From contig NZ_JADEYH010000023.1 in the NCBI RefSeq assembly GCF_017114865.1, positions 1 to 64,000 of the forward strand: a stretch of DNA of 64,000 nucleotides. Reading direction: 5' to 3'. The stretch comes from Streptomyces verrucosisporus. GTDB lineage: Bacteria > Actinomycetota > Actinomycetes > Streptomycetales > Streptomycetaceae. Positions 37,341 to 45,122 of this stretch are shown here, one piece after another. The translations under genes and the position numbers were made by a program. The notes beneath the pieces are model-generated. The model was not told where the DNA came from. It did no database searches and saw nothing but the letters and a program-made list of their open reading frames with translations. Numbering within the stretch: position 1 is the stretch's first letter; the number at the start of each line of letters is the position of its first letter.

Positions 37341-38645
37341 GGCCACATCCACATCGCCGCCACCACCGTCCGCGGTGATCTGCAAAAGGCCCGCCACTGG
37401 AACGACTACCTCACCGCCGACCGCGAACTGGCGGCGATCGAGACCGAGTACGGCCTGCGCCAGGTGGTGCGCGGTGACCGCACCGCCGCCAAACGGCCCA
37501 CCCGGGCCGAGCAGGAGAAGGCCCGCCGCCACGGCCGGCAGAAGACCTCCCGCGAACGCCTGCGCACCACCGTCCGCCAACTGGTCTCCATCGCCACCAG
37601 CCCGGAGGAGTTCCTCCACCTCCTCGACGGCGTCGAGGGCGTCCTCGTCGACGTCCAGCACTTCCCTTCCGGCGACGTCCGCGGCTACAAGGTCGCCGCC
37701 GAAGGCGACACCAACGCCGCAGGGCAGCCAGTCTGGTTCTCCGGCTCCGCCCTCGCCTCCGACCTGTCGTACCCCAGGATCGCGGAACGCCTCACCGCCA
37801 TCAGCCCCCAACCCGCCCAGGAGCCGGACCACCGGACCAGCCCCTGGCAGCAGGCCGCCGCTGCGGCCGACCGTATCCCCCACCACCACCTCGACCACAG
37901 CGACGACGCAGTCGCTCAGGCCCACCTCGCCGCCTTCGGCGAAGCCCTCGACACCCTGCCACTGCTCGCCCCCCACGACCTGCGCCCTCGGTTGCGGCAG
38001 GCCGCCGAAGCCTTCGAACGCGCCGCCCGCTCCCGCATCCGCGCCCAAGGCCGGCACGCCCGCGCCCTGCGCCGCGCCATCCGGGAGCTACGCACTGCAC
38101 CGGTGACCGGCGACGGAACCGGGCTGGCCCTGTTCCTCGACACCGCCTTGGTCGTCGTCATCGCCGCCGCCCACTGGCACGCCAGGCGCCGCCACGCCCA
38201 GCAGGCCGAAGCCGCCCACCGGGCTGCCACCCACCTGCGCGCCGCCTACACGGTGGCCGCCGAAGAACCGATGGCCCGCCTCCGGGAGCAGGGCCGCCAC
38301 CTGGCCCGGCCCGTCCGCGACCAGGCCGCCGCCCTCCTGCACGCCACCGCACCGCAGCTCGCCGAGCAGATACTGCGCGAGCCGGGCTGGCCCGCCCTGG
38401 CCGTCACCCTCACCCACGCCCACCAGGCCGGACACGACCCCCGAGCCCTGCTGACCGAAGCCGTCACCCATCGGGAACTGCACACCGCCCACTCCCTCAG
38501 CGACACCCTCACCTGGCGCCTGAACCGCCTCACCGGCATGGCAGGGGAAGGGTCCGTCCGCCCCACCCCCGCAGGCACCGCGCAGCCAGGGTCCGCTGCA
38601 GCCGTACCCGATCGCTCCCAGCCAGAGTCCCCGCGAAGGCGCTGA
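37341..38645 (+). pseudogene. Relaxase/mobilisation protein lacking its N-terminus
   Basis: 434 codons of a MobA/relaxase-type protein of integrative elements. It starts abruptly inside the metal-binding motif (GHIHIAATTVRGD, followed by ARHWNDYLTADRELAAIETEYGLRQV) and continues through a helical C-terminal region with one TM-like segment (LALFLDTALVVVIAAA). The upstream half, with the catalytic tyrosine and first motifs, is missing. Its first 12 bases (37341-37352) are also the first four codons of the opposite XRE gene, marking a rearrangement junction. Cannot act as a relaxase. Confidence 0.8.
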
Positions 38646-38682
38646 TGACGCGAAAATCGTCGTGATCACCGCCGTCGGGCAT

Positions 38683-38744
38683 GTTCCCCGAGGGAACAGC
38701 GAACGTGTTCCCTCGGGGAACGCCCGGTCCGTCCCTGAAGGAAC
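38683..38744. promoter_or_regulatory. Three GTTCCC dyads at 24-bp period
   Basis: GTTCCCCGAGGGAAC (38683-38697), GTTCCCTCGGGGAAC (38707-38721, its exact reverse complement) and an imperfect copy GTCCCTGAAGGAAC (38731-38744). Starts are exactly 24 bp apart. Likely cooperative binding sites for the XRE protein encoded 235 bp downstream, or iteron-like sites. Confidence 0.65.
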
Positions 38745-38820
38745 AGGGCGAGGCCCGTCCCCACCGGACGGCACAGCAGACGCCGCTGACCGTAGGACAC
38801 ATCGGCGCCGAGAACTTCAC

Positions 38821-38866
38821 TGGGCCAGCCCCTGCCGAGGCAGCTGCCTCGGCAGGGGCTGGCCCA
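38821..38866. repeat. 46-bp perfect palindrome, no loop
   Basis: Two 23-bp arms meet at 38843/38844 (CAG|CTG) without any spacer or mismatch. Much longer than an operator needs. It could be a terminator for the relaxase transcript or a recombination/transfer site; RNA from either strand would fold into the same hairpin. Confidence 0.9.
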
Positions 38867-38979
38867 CAGTTGCGTTGGCATGGGTACCGTTCTCGTGACG
38901 AGGCTCGACCGGCCGGAGCCACCACGCCCTGCCGACCGCTTGAGCACAGCCGGCCAACCGACATGTGGGAGGCGCCCTG

Positions 38980-40209
38980 ATGCTGGAAGAAGCCGAGGAG
39001 ATCGGCCGCCGTGCCCGGCGTGCCCGCTTGCGGCTGGGCATGCCGCAGGCGGACCTCGCCGCGGCCCTGGGGAAGTCGCAGGGCTGGGTGTCCAAGATGG
39101 AGCGCGGTCTGATCGAGCTGGACCGTGTCGGCATACTGAACCTGCTGGCGGCCGAGCTGCACGTTCATCCCAATGACCTGATCGGTCGTCCGTACACCGG
39201 CTCGCCCGACGGGAACCAGTGGCAGGTCGCCGCGTCCTCGATCCTTCGGGAGCTGCGCCGCTACGACCTCGCGCCCGTCTACGACGGCATTCCCCGCCCG
39301 GCGGCGGAGCTGTGGGGCGGGGTCACCCGTCTGCACCGGCTGCGGGACACGGCTTCGAACGTGGCCATCCTGCGGGTCCTGCCGGATCTGCTCCGCGAGG
39401 CCCGTGCTCTCGCCGAGGTGTCCACCGGGCACGAGCGGGAGGAGGCGTACGCGATCTACGCGGTGTGCTGCAAGTTCGCCCACACCGCCGCCCACGCTCT
39501 CGGCCACCCCGAGCTGATCGCCATGGCGTGTGAGCGGGCCGCCTGGTTCGCGAGGCTGTCCGGTGACCCCGTGCTGCCCGCCGTCGCCGACTGGATGCGC
39601 GTGTGGGACATGTGGGCCAGTGCCGACTGGGAGGACGCCGTCGTCCTGTCGGACAAGGCGATCAGCAGCGTGCAGGAGGGGTACGAGCGGGGCGAACCGC
39701 TGGCTGTGCGGGCGTGGGGGTCGCTCCAGCTCCGTGCGGCCGTCTCTGCGGCGCGGGGCGGTCGGTCTGCGGAGGCCGAAGACCGTATCGGCCTGGCGAG
39801 GACGGCGGTCGACCGCATGAGCGCCTACACCGGTCCCCCGGTGTACGACAGGCACTCGCTGACGTTCTCGCCCGGCAACGTCCAGATCCACGCCATCAGC
39901 GTGGCCCTGGAGACGGGCGAACAGCGCAAGGCCCTGGCGATAAACCGCCGCACCGGTCCGGAGCTGGTCGCCTCCCTGCCCAACTCGCGCCAGGGGCACC
40001 ACCACATGGACCTCGCGCGAGCCTGGTTGTGGGACGGGAACCGCGACAAGGCCCTGTCCGAGCTGGAGACGGCCGAGCGTGTCGCACCGCAACTCGTCCG
40101 CAACCACCCCATCGCCCGCTCCACCCTGCGCAGCATCGTCTATGCCGAACGCACATCCACCCGTGAGAAGCTGAGGCGCATGTCCGACCGCTTCCACCTG
40201 GACGGATGA
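38980..40209 (+). CDS. XRE regulator with TPR-like sensor region
   Basis: 409 residues. The helix-turn-helix at about 8-62 (ARRARLRLGMPQADLAAALGKSQGWVSKMERG) is followed by helical repeats to the end (HEREEAYAIYAVCCKFAHTAAHALG, ALETGEQRKALAINRR, HHHMDLARAWLWDGNRDKALSELETAERV), the layout of streptomycete XRE-TPR regulators that may bind peptides or small molecules. ATG 38980 follows GGGAGG; a GTG at 38965 is alternative. Probably controls itself through the upstream dyads. Confidence 0.85.
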   Translation: MLEEAEEIGRRARRARLRLGMPQADLAAALGKSQGWVSKMERGLIELDRVGILNLLAAELHVHPNDLIGRPYTGSPDGNQWQVAASSILRELRRYDLAPVYDGIPRPAAELWGGVTRLHRLRDTASNVAILRVLPDLLREARALAEVSTGHEREEAYAIYAVCCKFAHTAAHALGHPELIAMACERAAWFARLSGDPVLPAVADWMRVWDMWASADWEDAVVLSDKAISSVQEGYERGEPLAVRAWGSLQLRAAVSAARGGRSAEAEDRIGLARTAVDRMSAYTGPPVYDRHSLTFSPGNVQIHAISVALETGEQRKALAINRRTGPELVASLPNSRQGHHHMDLARAWLWDGNRDKALSELETAERVAPQLVRNHPIARSTLRSIVYAERTSTREKLRRMSDRFHLDG

Positions 40210-40247
40210 GAGCCGTATTCCTCTGATTGAGGGGCCCCGGCCTCGTA

Positions 40248-40285
40248 GGACGGCCGGCGCCCCCGTGCGGGGGCCGCGGCCGTCC
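40248..40285. terminator. Terminator 1 after XRE-TPR gene
   Basis: 18-nt arms (40248-40265 and 40268-40285) with one swapped GC pair in the middle and a very short apex. Confidence 0.7.
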
Positions 40286-40290
40286 CGTAC

Positions 40291-40322
40291 GCAGGGGCGC
40301 GAGTCAGTGCTCGCGCCCCTGC
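40291..40322. terminator. Terminator 2, perfect 13-bp stem
   Basis: Arms 40291-40303 and 40310-40322, 6-nt loop, directly after the first hairpin. The pair separates the convergent XRE-TPR and DUF2267 genes. Confidence 0.8.
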
Positions 40323-40408
40323 GGGGGTGCGGGGATCCGCTCGCCTCCCCTCACCGTCCTGACACCGCGCCGCCGTTCGGCCGGCCGTCTCCCGGCCGGT
40401 CTCGAAGC

Positions 40409-40819
40409 TCAGACGAGCTGGCCGGTCCGGCGGGCGAGCTGGGCGCGCCCGAACAGCAGGGCGTAGCCGGGCGGCAGACGGTCGATGATCCGGTCGAGCA
40501 GGTCCTCCTCGGCGAGTTCGGCGACCACGCTGAGCACCGAGCTGACGTCCCAGCGCGCCGTCGCCGGGGTGGCGCCCTCGATGCGGGCCGCGACGCTGTC
40601 GACGAACTGCGCGCCGCTGAGCGGTTTGACCACCTTGAGCTGGTCGGTCAGCACACGCGTGCCCTCCTGCGGGAGGCGGACGGCCAGTTCCGTGCGCTCG
40701 GCACCGGTGAGATGGCCGCCGAGCGCCGAGAGCACGATCCGGGAGACGCGCTCCGCCTCCTTGGCCGTCGGGTACTGCCCCCGCTCGCGTACCTGCGCCA
40801 CGAACTCGCTCCACCGCAT
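40409..40819 (-). CDS. DUF2267 family protein
   Basis: 136 residues: MRWSEFVAQVRERGQYPTAK, ERVSRIVLSALGGHLTGAER and LAVRLPQEG are hallmarks of this small helical family found across actinobacteria. Function unknown. ATG 40819 behind AAGGGGAGA. A near-consensus promoter lies 127 bp upstream. Whether it belongs to the element or to the core chromosome is unclear. Confidence 0.85.
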   Translation of the reverse strand: MRWSEFVAQVRERGQYPTAKEAERVSRIVLSALGGHLTGAERTELAVRLPQEGTRVLTDQLKVVKPLSGAQFVDSVAARIEGATPATARWDVSSVLSVVAELAEEDLLDRIIDRLPPGYALLFGRAQLARRTGQLV

Positions 40820-41568
40820 GATCCATCTCCCCTTCCGTACTGACTGGTACCGGTGAGGTGGTCGGCACGGGCCGTCGCCCGCTGCCCCGCCAGGAACGCG
40901 GGGCAGTCGGCGGTGCGGCACTGAGTGCAATGCCCTCCGTCCATCTGTATAGCCCAGGTCAAGAAAACCTGACAACAGTCGGCTCAGGGGTGCGCAGCCA
41001 CCTCGTATCAGCCCTGGTCCAGGGGAGGCGCGACAGCGGGCTTCCGTCGACCGGGGCGTACACCCGTGTGCCCGGGAGAAGCGCTTTCATACGGAACGGG
41101 TCACGGCGTTCGCGAAGGCATACGCCTCACCTGCGGCGACGGCGCGCGGGGGCGCGCCCGCCCGACACCTCCCCTCCCTCCGCCTCACGCGGCGCCGACC
41201 TCGACCCCCCTTCGCCTCGCGGGCCTTCGACCTCCGGCTCGGGGCGCATTGGGGAAGGAAAAGTCCGATGCGTCCTATGACACATTTCACACTCGCTCCT
41301 GGAGGGGCGGCGGAACCTCCGCCCTCTGCGTCTCCGCATCGGGCGCGCTCCTCCGAGGGGCGGTCCGCTCTTCCGTGCGCTTCGGGAAGATCCCGACCCT
41401 CCGTCCTCCGGCGGGCGCCTGCCGTCACGAACGCAATCCGCAGTCGGCGTGCCGCCGCCTCGGCGACGACGGAGCGGCGGACACGGCCCCGGCGGCGCCC
41501 GTACGGACGTCCCACCGTGCCGGGCCGACCGGTGACACGGGGTGCCACAACGGCGCGACAATGGCGGA
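40820..41568. other. 749-bp region without a credible gene
   Basis: Holds the DUF2267 promoter at 40946-40975. Beyond it, up to 41568, open frames exist on both strands but are low-complexity Arg/Pro/Gly and do not look like proteins. The right end of the integrative element may lie here; I found no sodN-derived direct repeat. Confidence 0.5.
40946..40975 (-). promoter_or_regulatory. Near-consensus HrdB-type promoter of DUF2267 gene
   Basis: Minus strand: TTGTCA (40975-40970), 18-bp spacer, TATACA (40951-40946). Predicted start near 40939, leaving a leader of about 120 nt. Confidence 0.6.
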
Positions 41569-42528
41569 GTGAGCAGCGCACCGCCTCCCCCGCCCGTCCC
41601 CGACCCCGCCCCCCAGGGGCCCCCCGTGTCCCGGACACCCCCGGAGTCCCCGGAGTCCCTCGCCCCGCGCCTCCCCTCCCCCCTGACCGAGACCGCCGAC
41701 GAGCACTTCTCACGCCACGGAGTCCGGCTGCTGCTCAAACGCGACGACCTGATCCACCCGGAGCTCGTCGGCAACAAGTGGCGCAAGCTCGTGCCCAATC
41801 TGCGCGCCGCCGTGCGGGCCGGCGAGCGCACGCTGCTGACCTTCGGCGGGGCCTACTCCAACCATCTGCGCGCCACCGCCGCCGCCGGGCGTCTGCTGGG
41901 CCTGTCGACGATCGGGGTCGTACGGGGCGAGGAGCTCGCCGGCCGGCCCCTCAACGACTCCCTGGCCCGCTGCGCCGCCGACGGCATGCGGCTGCACTTC
42001 GTGACGCGGGCGGACTACCGTCGCAGGAACACCCCGGAGTGGACCGCCGCGCTGCGCGACCGCTTCGGCCCGTTCCGCCTCATACCGGAGGGCGGCAGCA
42101 ACGCCGAGGCCGTGCGGGGCGCCGCGGAGCTGGGCCGGGAACTGCGCGGCGCGGCGGACGTGGTGGCCGTCGCCTGCGGTACGGGCGGCACCCTCGCCGG
42201 CCTCGCCGCGGGGCTCGCCGGCGGGCAGCGCGCGATCGGCTTCGCCGCCCTGCGCGGCGGCTTCCTCACAGGGGAGGTGGAGAGGCTCCAGCACGCCGCC
42301 TTCGGCGGACGCCGCGGCGCGTGGACGGTGGAGGACCGCTTCCACTGCGGCGGCTTCGCCCGCACCACCGGCGCGCTGGAGTCCTTCGCCCGAGGCTTCG
42401 AGGCCCGGCACGGACTGCCGGGCCTGGACCGCGTGTACGTCGCCAAGATGCTGTACGGCCTGGCGGCCCTGGCCGGCGAGGGCGCCTTCCCCCGGGGGAC
42501 GACGCTGGCCGCCGTGGTCACCGGTTAG
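41569..42528 (+). CDS. PLP-dependent deaminase (ACC deaminase/D-cysteine desulfhydrase family)
   Basis: 319 residues, fold-type II PLP enzyme. Catalytic Lys in ELVGNKWRKL, LLTFGGAYSNHLRATAAAGR at the PLP phosphate side, VACGTGGTLAGLAAGL as phosphate cup. Family members cleave ACC or D-cysteine; this branch is usually annotated only generally. Start uncertain: GTG 41569 (VSSAPPP) or GTG 41626 (VSRTPPE). The N-terminal 30 residues are Pro-rich. Confidence 0.85.
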   Translation: MSSAPPPPPVPDPAPQGPPVSRTPPESPESLAPRLPSPLTETADEHFSRHGVRLLLKRDDLIHPELVGNKWRKLVPNLRAAVRAGERTLLTFGGAYSNHLRATAAAGRLLGLSTIGVVRGEELAGRPLNDSLARCAADGMRLHFVTRADYRRRNTPEWTAALRDRFGPFRLIPEGGSNAEAVRGAAELGRELRGAADVVAVACGTGGTLAGLAAGLAGGQRAIGFAALRGGFLTGEVERLQHAAFGGRRGAWTVEDRFHCGGFARTTGALESFARGFEARHGLPGLDRVYVAKMLYGLAALAGEGAFPRGTTLAAVVTG

Positions 42529-43085
42529 CCCTCCCCGCTCGATGCGGTCACCGGAAGCACACCGGGGCCACCGAGGAGCGGTCGCACGACGCCCTCCTCC
42601 GCGCGCGGCCGACCGCGCGGCGCGGGCCGCGGCAGGGAGCTGTCGGCCGAACTCGCGCGTCCGCGCCGGGCGGGTTACGAACGCTTCCGGTGGTGGGTAT
42701 TGAACTGGAACGAACCCGCACCGGTTTCCACGCGCCGCTCGGCTCCGAGCCGGTGGACGAGTGGACGGTCCGGCGGCCGAGCGGGCACCGAGCCCCCCGG
42801 AGGACCGGGAACAAACGACGGCCCCGCGGCGCTGTGAACCCGGCGTGAGCGGATACGAATTGGGCACCGCAGACCCCTAGCCACGGAGAGTACCCATGTG
42901 TTTACTATGGGTGACGACCGCAGGAAGGGTGCCTCCTCGGCCCGGGCGACAGCATGCCCCGGATCGCGATAGCGTCGCAGTCGAACTATCTGCCACGCCC
43001 GTCCGTTGACCTGTTGCCCCGTCGCGACGGGGTCGCGGGCGGGCGTACACGGCAGCCACCAGCTTGTGCCACCTTGGAGGTGAGG
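42529..43085. other. Promoter region of prsH-sigH
   Basis: No gene in 557 bp. A GGGTAT (42695-42700) resembles the -10 of SigB/SigH-type promoters but has no well-spaced -35. An inverted repeat ACCCAT-N9-ATGGGT lies at 42892-42912. The S. coelicolor operon has several promoters, so a long region is expected. Confidence 0.5.
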
Positions 43086-43499
43086 GTGTCCCAGATCGCA
43101 GGCGAGCCCGGGACGCAGGACTTCGTCGAGGTCCGGCTGCCCGCCGCGGGCGCCTACCTTTCGGTACTGCGTACCGCCACCGCCGGTCTCGCGGCCCGCT
43201 TGGACTTCACCCTCGACGAGATCGAGGATCTGCGCATCGCCGTCGACGAGGCGTGCGCCATCCTGCTCCAGCAAGCGGTCCCCGGCAGCGTGCTGAGCTG
43301 CGTCTTCAACCTCGTCGGGGACTCTCTGTGGGTGACGGTCTCGGCACCCACCACGGACGGCCGCGCGCCCGAGCGCGACACCTTCGCCTGGACGGTGCTC
43401 TCCGCACTGGCCGGCGAGGTCGACTCGGCCGTGGCCGAGGACCGCACTGTCAGCATCAGCCTGCACAAGAAGCGCGGCGCCGGCCCAGGGGCGCCGTGA
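43086..43499 (+). CDS. prsH: Anti-sigma factor of SigH (RsbW-like)
   Basis: 137 residues, GHKL serine-kinase-type anti-sigma factor. DFTLDEIEDLRIAVDEACAILL is the N-box helix; the G boxes are degenerate. GTG 43086 behind GGAGGTGAGG. It is followed by sigH. By homology it binds and inactivates SigH until antagonists release it under osmotic or developmental signals. Confidence 0.9.
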   Translation: MSQIAGEPGTQDFVEVRLPAAGAYLSVLRTATAGLAARLDFTLDEIEDLRIAVDEACAILLQQAVPGSVLSCVFNLVGDSLWVTVSAPTTDGRAPERDTFAWTVLSALAGEVDSAVAEDRTVSISLHKKRGAGPGAP

Positions 43500-43537
43500 C
43501 CGGCACACACGGGCCGGTACGGGACAAGGGGGTCGGT

Positions 43538-44497
43538 GTGAACGACCTGGAGAGCGAAACACGGACGGGCCGCCACGAGAAGGCGGTGGGCCCGGTCATT
43601 CCCGAGCAGCACGCCCGGCCCCATCCGGTCGATCCTGATCGGCGGGCGGAGCGGGCGGTTGCCATGGAGGACCAGCAGCACGACATGCGCGATGACGAAG
43701 GGGCCGGCGAGAAGGCCGTCTATGTGCACCGCCAGCCGGATCCCCAGGACCGCAGCGGCGCACGGGAGCTGTTCGTCAGACTGCGCGGCCTCCCGGCGGG
43801 CTCCCCGGAGCGCGCCGAGCTGCGCGAGGCCCTGGTGCGGATGCACCTGCCGCTGGTGGAGCATCTGGCGCGGCGCTTCCGCAACCGCGGGGAGCCGCTG
43901 GACGATCTGACGCAGGTCGCCACGATCGGCCTGATCAAGTCGGTGGACCGCTTCGACCCGGAGCGCGGCGTGGAGTTCTCCACCTACGCCACCCCCACGG
44001 TCGTCGGCGAGATCAAGCGGCACTTCCGTGACAAGGGCTGGGCGGTGCGGGTGCCCCGCAGGCTCCAGGAGCTGCGGCTGTCGCTGACCACGGCCACCGC
44101 CGAGCTGTCCCAGCAGCACGGCCGCGCCCCGACCGTCCACGAGCTGGCCGAGCGGCTGTCGATCTCCGAGGAGGAGGTCCTGGAGGGCCTGGAGTCGGCG
44201 AACGCCTACAGCACGCTCTCCCTGGACGTCCCCGACACCGACGACGAGTCCCCGGCCGTCGCGGACACCCTGGGCGCGGAGGACGACGCCCTGGAGGGCG
44301 TGGAGTACCGGGAGTCGCTCAAGCCTCTGCTGGAGGAGCTGCCGCCGCGCGAGAAGAAGATCCTGCTGCTGCGTTTCTTCGGCAACATGACCCAGTCGCA
44401 GATCGCCCAGGAGGTCGGCATCTCGCAGATGCACGTCTCGCGGCTGCTGGCCCGCACTCTGGCCCAGCTGCGCGACCGGCTGCTGATCGAGGAGTAG
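43538..44497 (+). CDS. sigH: Stress and developmental sigma factor SigH
   Basis: About 319 residues, SigB/SigF-type sigma-70 factor. Region 2: LVEHLARRFRNRGEPLDDLTQVATIGLIKSVDRFDP. Region 3: LRLSLTTATAELSQQHGRAPTVHELAERL. Region 4: LPPREKKILLLRFFGNMTQSQIAQEVGISQMHVSRLLA. GTG 43538 has a strong AAGGGGG site. GTG 43496, overlapping the prsH stop by 4 bp, would add 14 residues, and internal ATGs exist at 43664 and 43685. The S. coelicolor protein is made in several N-terminal forms, so all may be used. Confidence 0.93.
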   Translation: MNDLESETRTGRHEKAVGPVIPEQHARPHPVDPDRRAERAVAMEDQQHDMRDDEGAGEKAVYVHRQPDPQDRSGARELFVRLRGLPAGSPERAELREALVRMHLPLVEHLARRFRNRGEPLDDLTQVATIGLIKSVDRFDPERGVEFSTYATPTVVGEIKRHFRDKGWAVRVPRRLQELRLSLTTATAELSQQHGRAPTVHELAERLSISEEEVLEGLESANAYSTLSLDVPDTDDESPAVADTLGAEDDALEGVEYRESLKPLLEELPPREKKILLLRFFGNMTQSQIAQEVGISQMHVSRLLARTLAQLRDRLLIEE

Positions 44498-44558
44498 GAG
44501 CAGCGGGGCGTCGAGGAGCGGCAGGAAAGTCCTGTGGGCAGGGCGCCTGCCGGTCCGG

Positions 44559-44999
44559 TCAGGCGTCCCGGGGCCCGTGCGGGCCGACGCCCAGCGCCCC
44601 GGCCGCCGCCGGGGTCATCAGGAAGCCGAGCACGGCCAGCGCGGTGAGCGCGATGACCGCTCCGGTCGCGAGCCACACACCGCCGTTCTGCGCCATCTGC
44701 CAGCCCACCGGAAGCGCCATCAGCTGGACGATCACCGCCGGTCCCCGGCTCCACCGGCGCAGCAGCCACAGTCCCCGTGCGGCGGCCAGCGGCAGCACGG
44801 CCAGCGCCAGCACGGTCGCGGCTCCGGTGAGGGCCTGCACCGTGTCGTCGGCCCGGCTGCCGGTCAGCAGCATGACCAGCATGGTCACCCCCAGGCCGGC
44901 GACCACCACTCCCTGTGCCGCCACCACGGCGGCCGCGGCGGTGATCCGCCCGGGCCGGGGGGACTGGGGGGCGTCTGCGGGGGATGCGTCCGTGGTCAC
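44559..44999 (-). CDS. Small integral membrane protein
   Basis: 146 residues with four hydrophobic segments: ITAAAAVVAAQGVVVAGLGVTM, VQALTGAATVLALAVLPLAAA, AVIVQLMALPVGWQMA and LATGAVIALTALAVLGFLM. Start GTG 44999. Short charged N-terminus (DASPADAPQSPRPGR). Conserved next to the lipid kinase in streptomycetes; function unknown. Convergent with sigH. Confidence 0.78.
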   Translation of the reverse strand: MTTDASPADAPQSPRPGRITAAAAVVAAQGVVVAGLGVTMLVMLLTGSRADDTVQALTGAATVLALAVLPLAAARGLWLLRRWSRGPAVIVQLMALPVGWQMAQNGGVWLATGAVIALTALAVLGFLMTPAAAGALGVGPHGPRDA

Positions 45000-45122
45000 A
45001 ACGCCAGGGTAGCGGGGTCTGCCGGACCACCACCCGTCCCCGACCGCCCCTGCTCCTGCCTCGCGGCGGCCCGTCCCGGGGCCGCCCGTCTCGGCCGCGA
45101 ACGGCTGGGTACGCTGCACACC

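Larger units (their letters stand above)
35103..37352 (-). pseudogene. XRE regulator gene split in frame by an IS605-type element
   Basis: Residues 1-150 (37352 to 36903) are a helix-turn-helix regulator: LEREVRGWSTTELAERVTK, MSQTAVWRIENGKPRRRINL, LDEALAFARVFELPLEELM. After Asp150 the sequence enters the IS end. Removing 35112-36902 joins GAC to TAC-CGA-TAA, giving a natural 152-residue protein ending Y-R-stop, with the integrase ribosome site right after. The IS copy is 1791 bp, a multiple of three, and this frame has no stop within it, so the ORF still ends at the native TAA (35105-35103). The N-terminal four codons coincide with relaxase sequence. Called as disrupted; a 749-residue read-through product is formally possible. 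Confidence 0.75.
38646..38979. other. Structured intergenic region of the element
   Basis: 334 bp without a gene but with three operator-like dyads 24 bp apart (38683-38744) and a 46-bp perfect palindrome (38821-38866). Candidate regulatory region of the XRE-TPR gene, or a relic transfer/recombination site. Confidence 0.6.
33920..40322. mobile_element. Decayed integrative element
   Basis: Integrase, XRE regulator, relaxase fragment, XRE-TPR regulator and structured non-coding DNA lie between core genes, interrupted by an IS605-type element. The left edge is taken as the sodN stop, next to the integrase. The right edge is uncertain: I place it at the tandem terminators after the XRE-TPR gene, but it could reach about 41.5 kb. 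No replication gene, Tra/FtsK translocase or tRNA attachment site is visible, so it is probably not autonomous. Confidence 0.6.

Noticed and set aside
35103..38057. A 984-codon minus-strand frame as one large protein
   Set aside because: Only 37352-36903 looks like protein (XRE). The part upstream of 37352 is antisense to the relaxase remnant, and most of the rest is IS sequence in the wrong frame. Recorded instead as an interrupted gene.
40800..40962. Small Cys-rich peptide (MDGGHCTQCRTADCPAF) upstream of the DUF2267 gene
   Set aside because: Both possible ATGs lie at or upstream of the predicted transcription start, and the frame continues into the DUF2267 gene out of phase.
40960..40974. 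Possible attachment repeat: AAGAAAACCTGA resembling AAGAAGGCCTGA at the sodN end
   Set aside because: Only 10 of 12 bases match, no longer flanking identity exists, and the site overlaps a good promoter -35. Likely chance.
41066..41572. Long open frames on both strands in 41.0-41.6 kb
   Set aside because: Translations are Arg/Pro/Ser low-complexity without domains; typical of spurious frames in GC-rich DNA.
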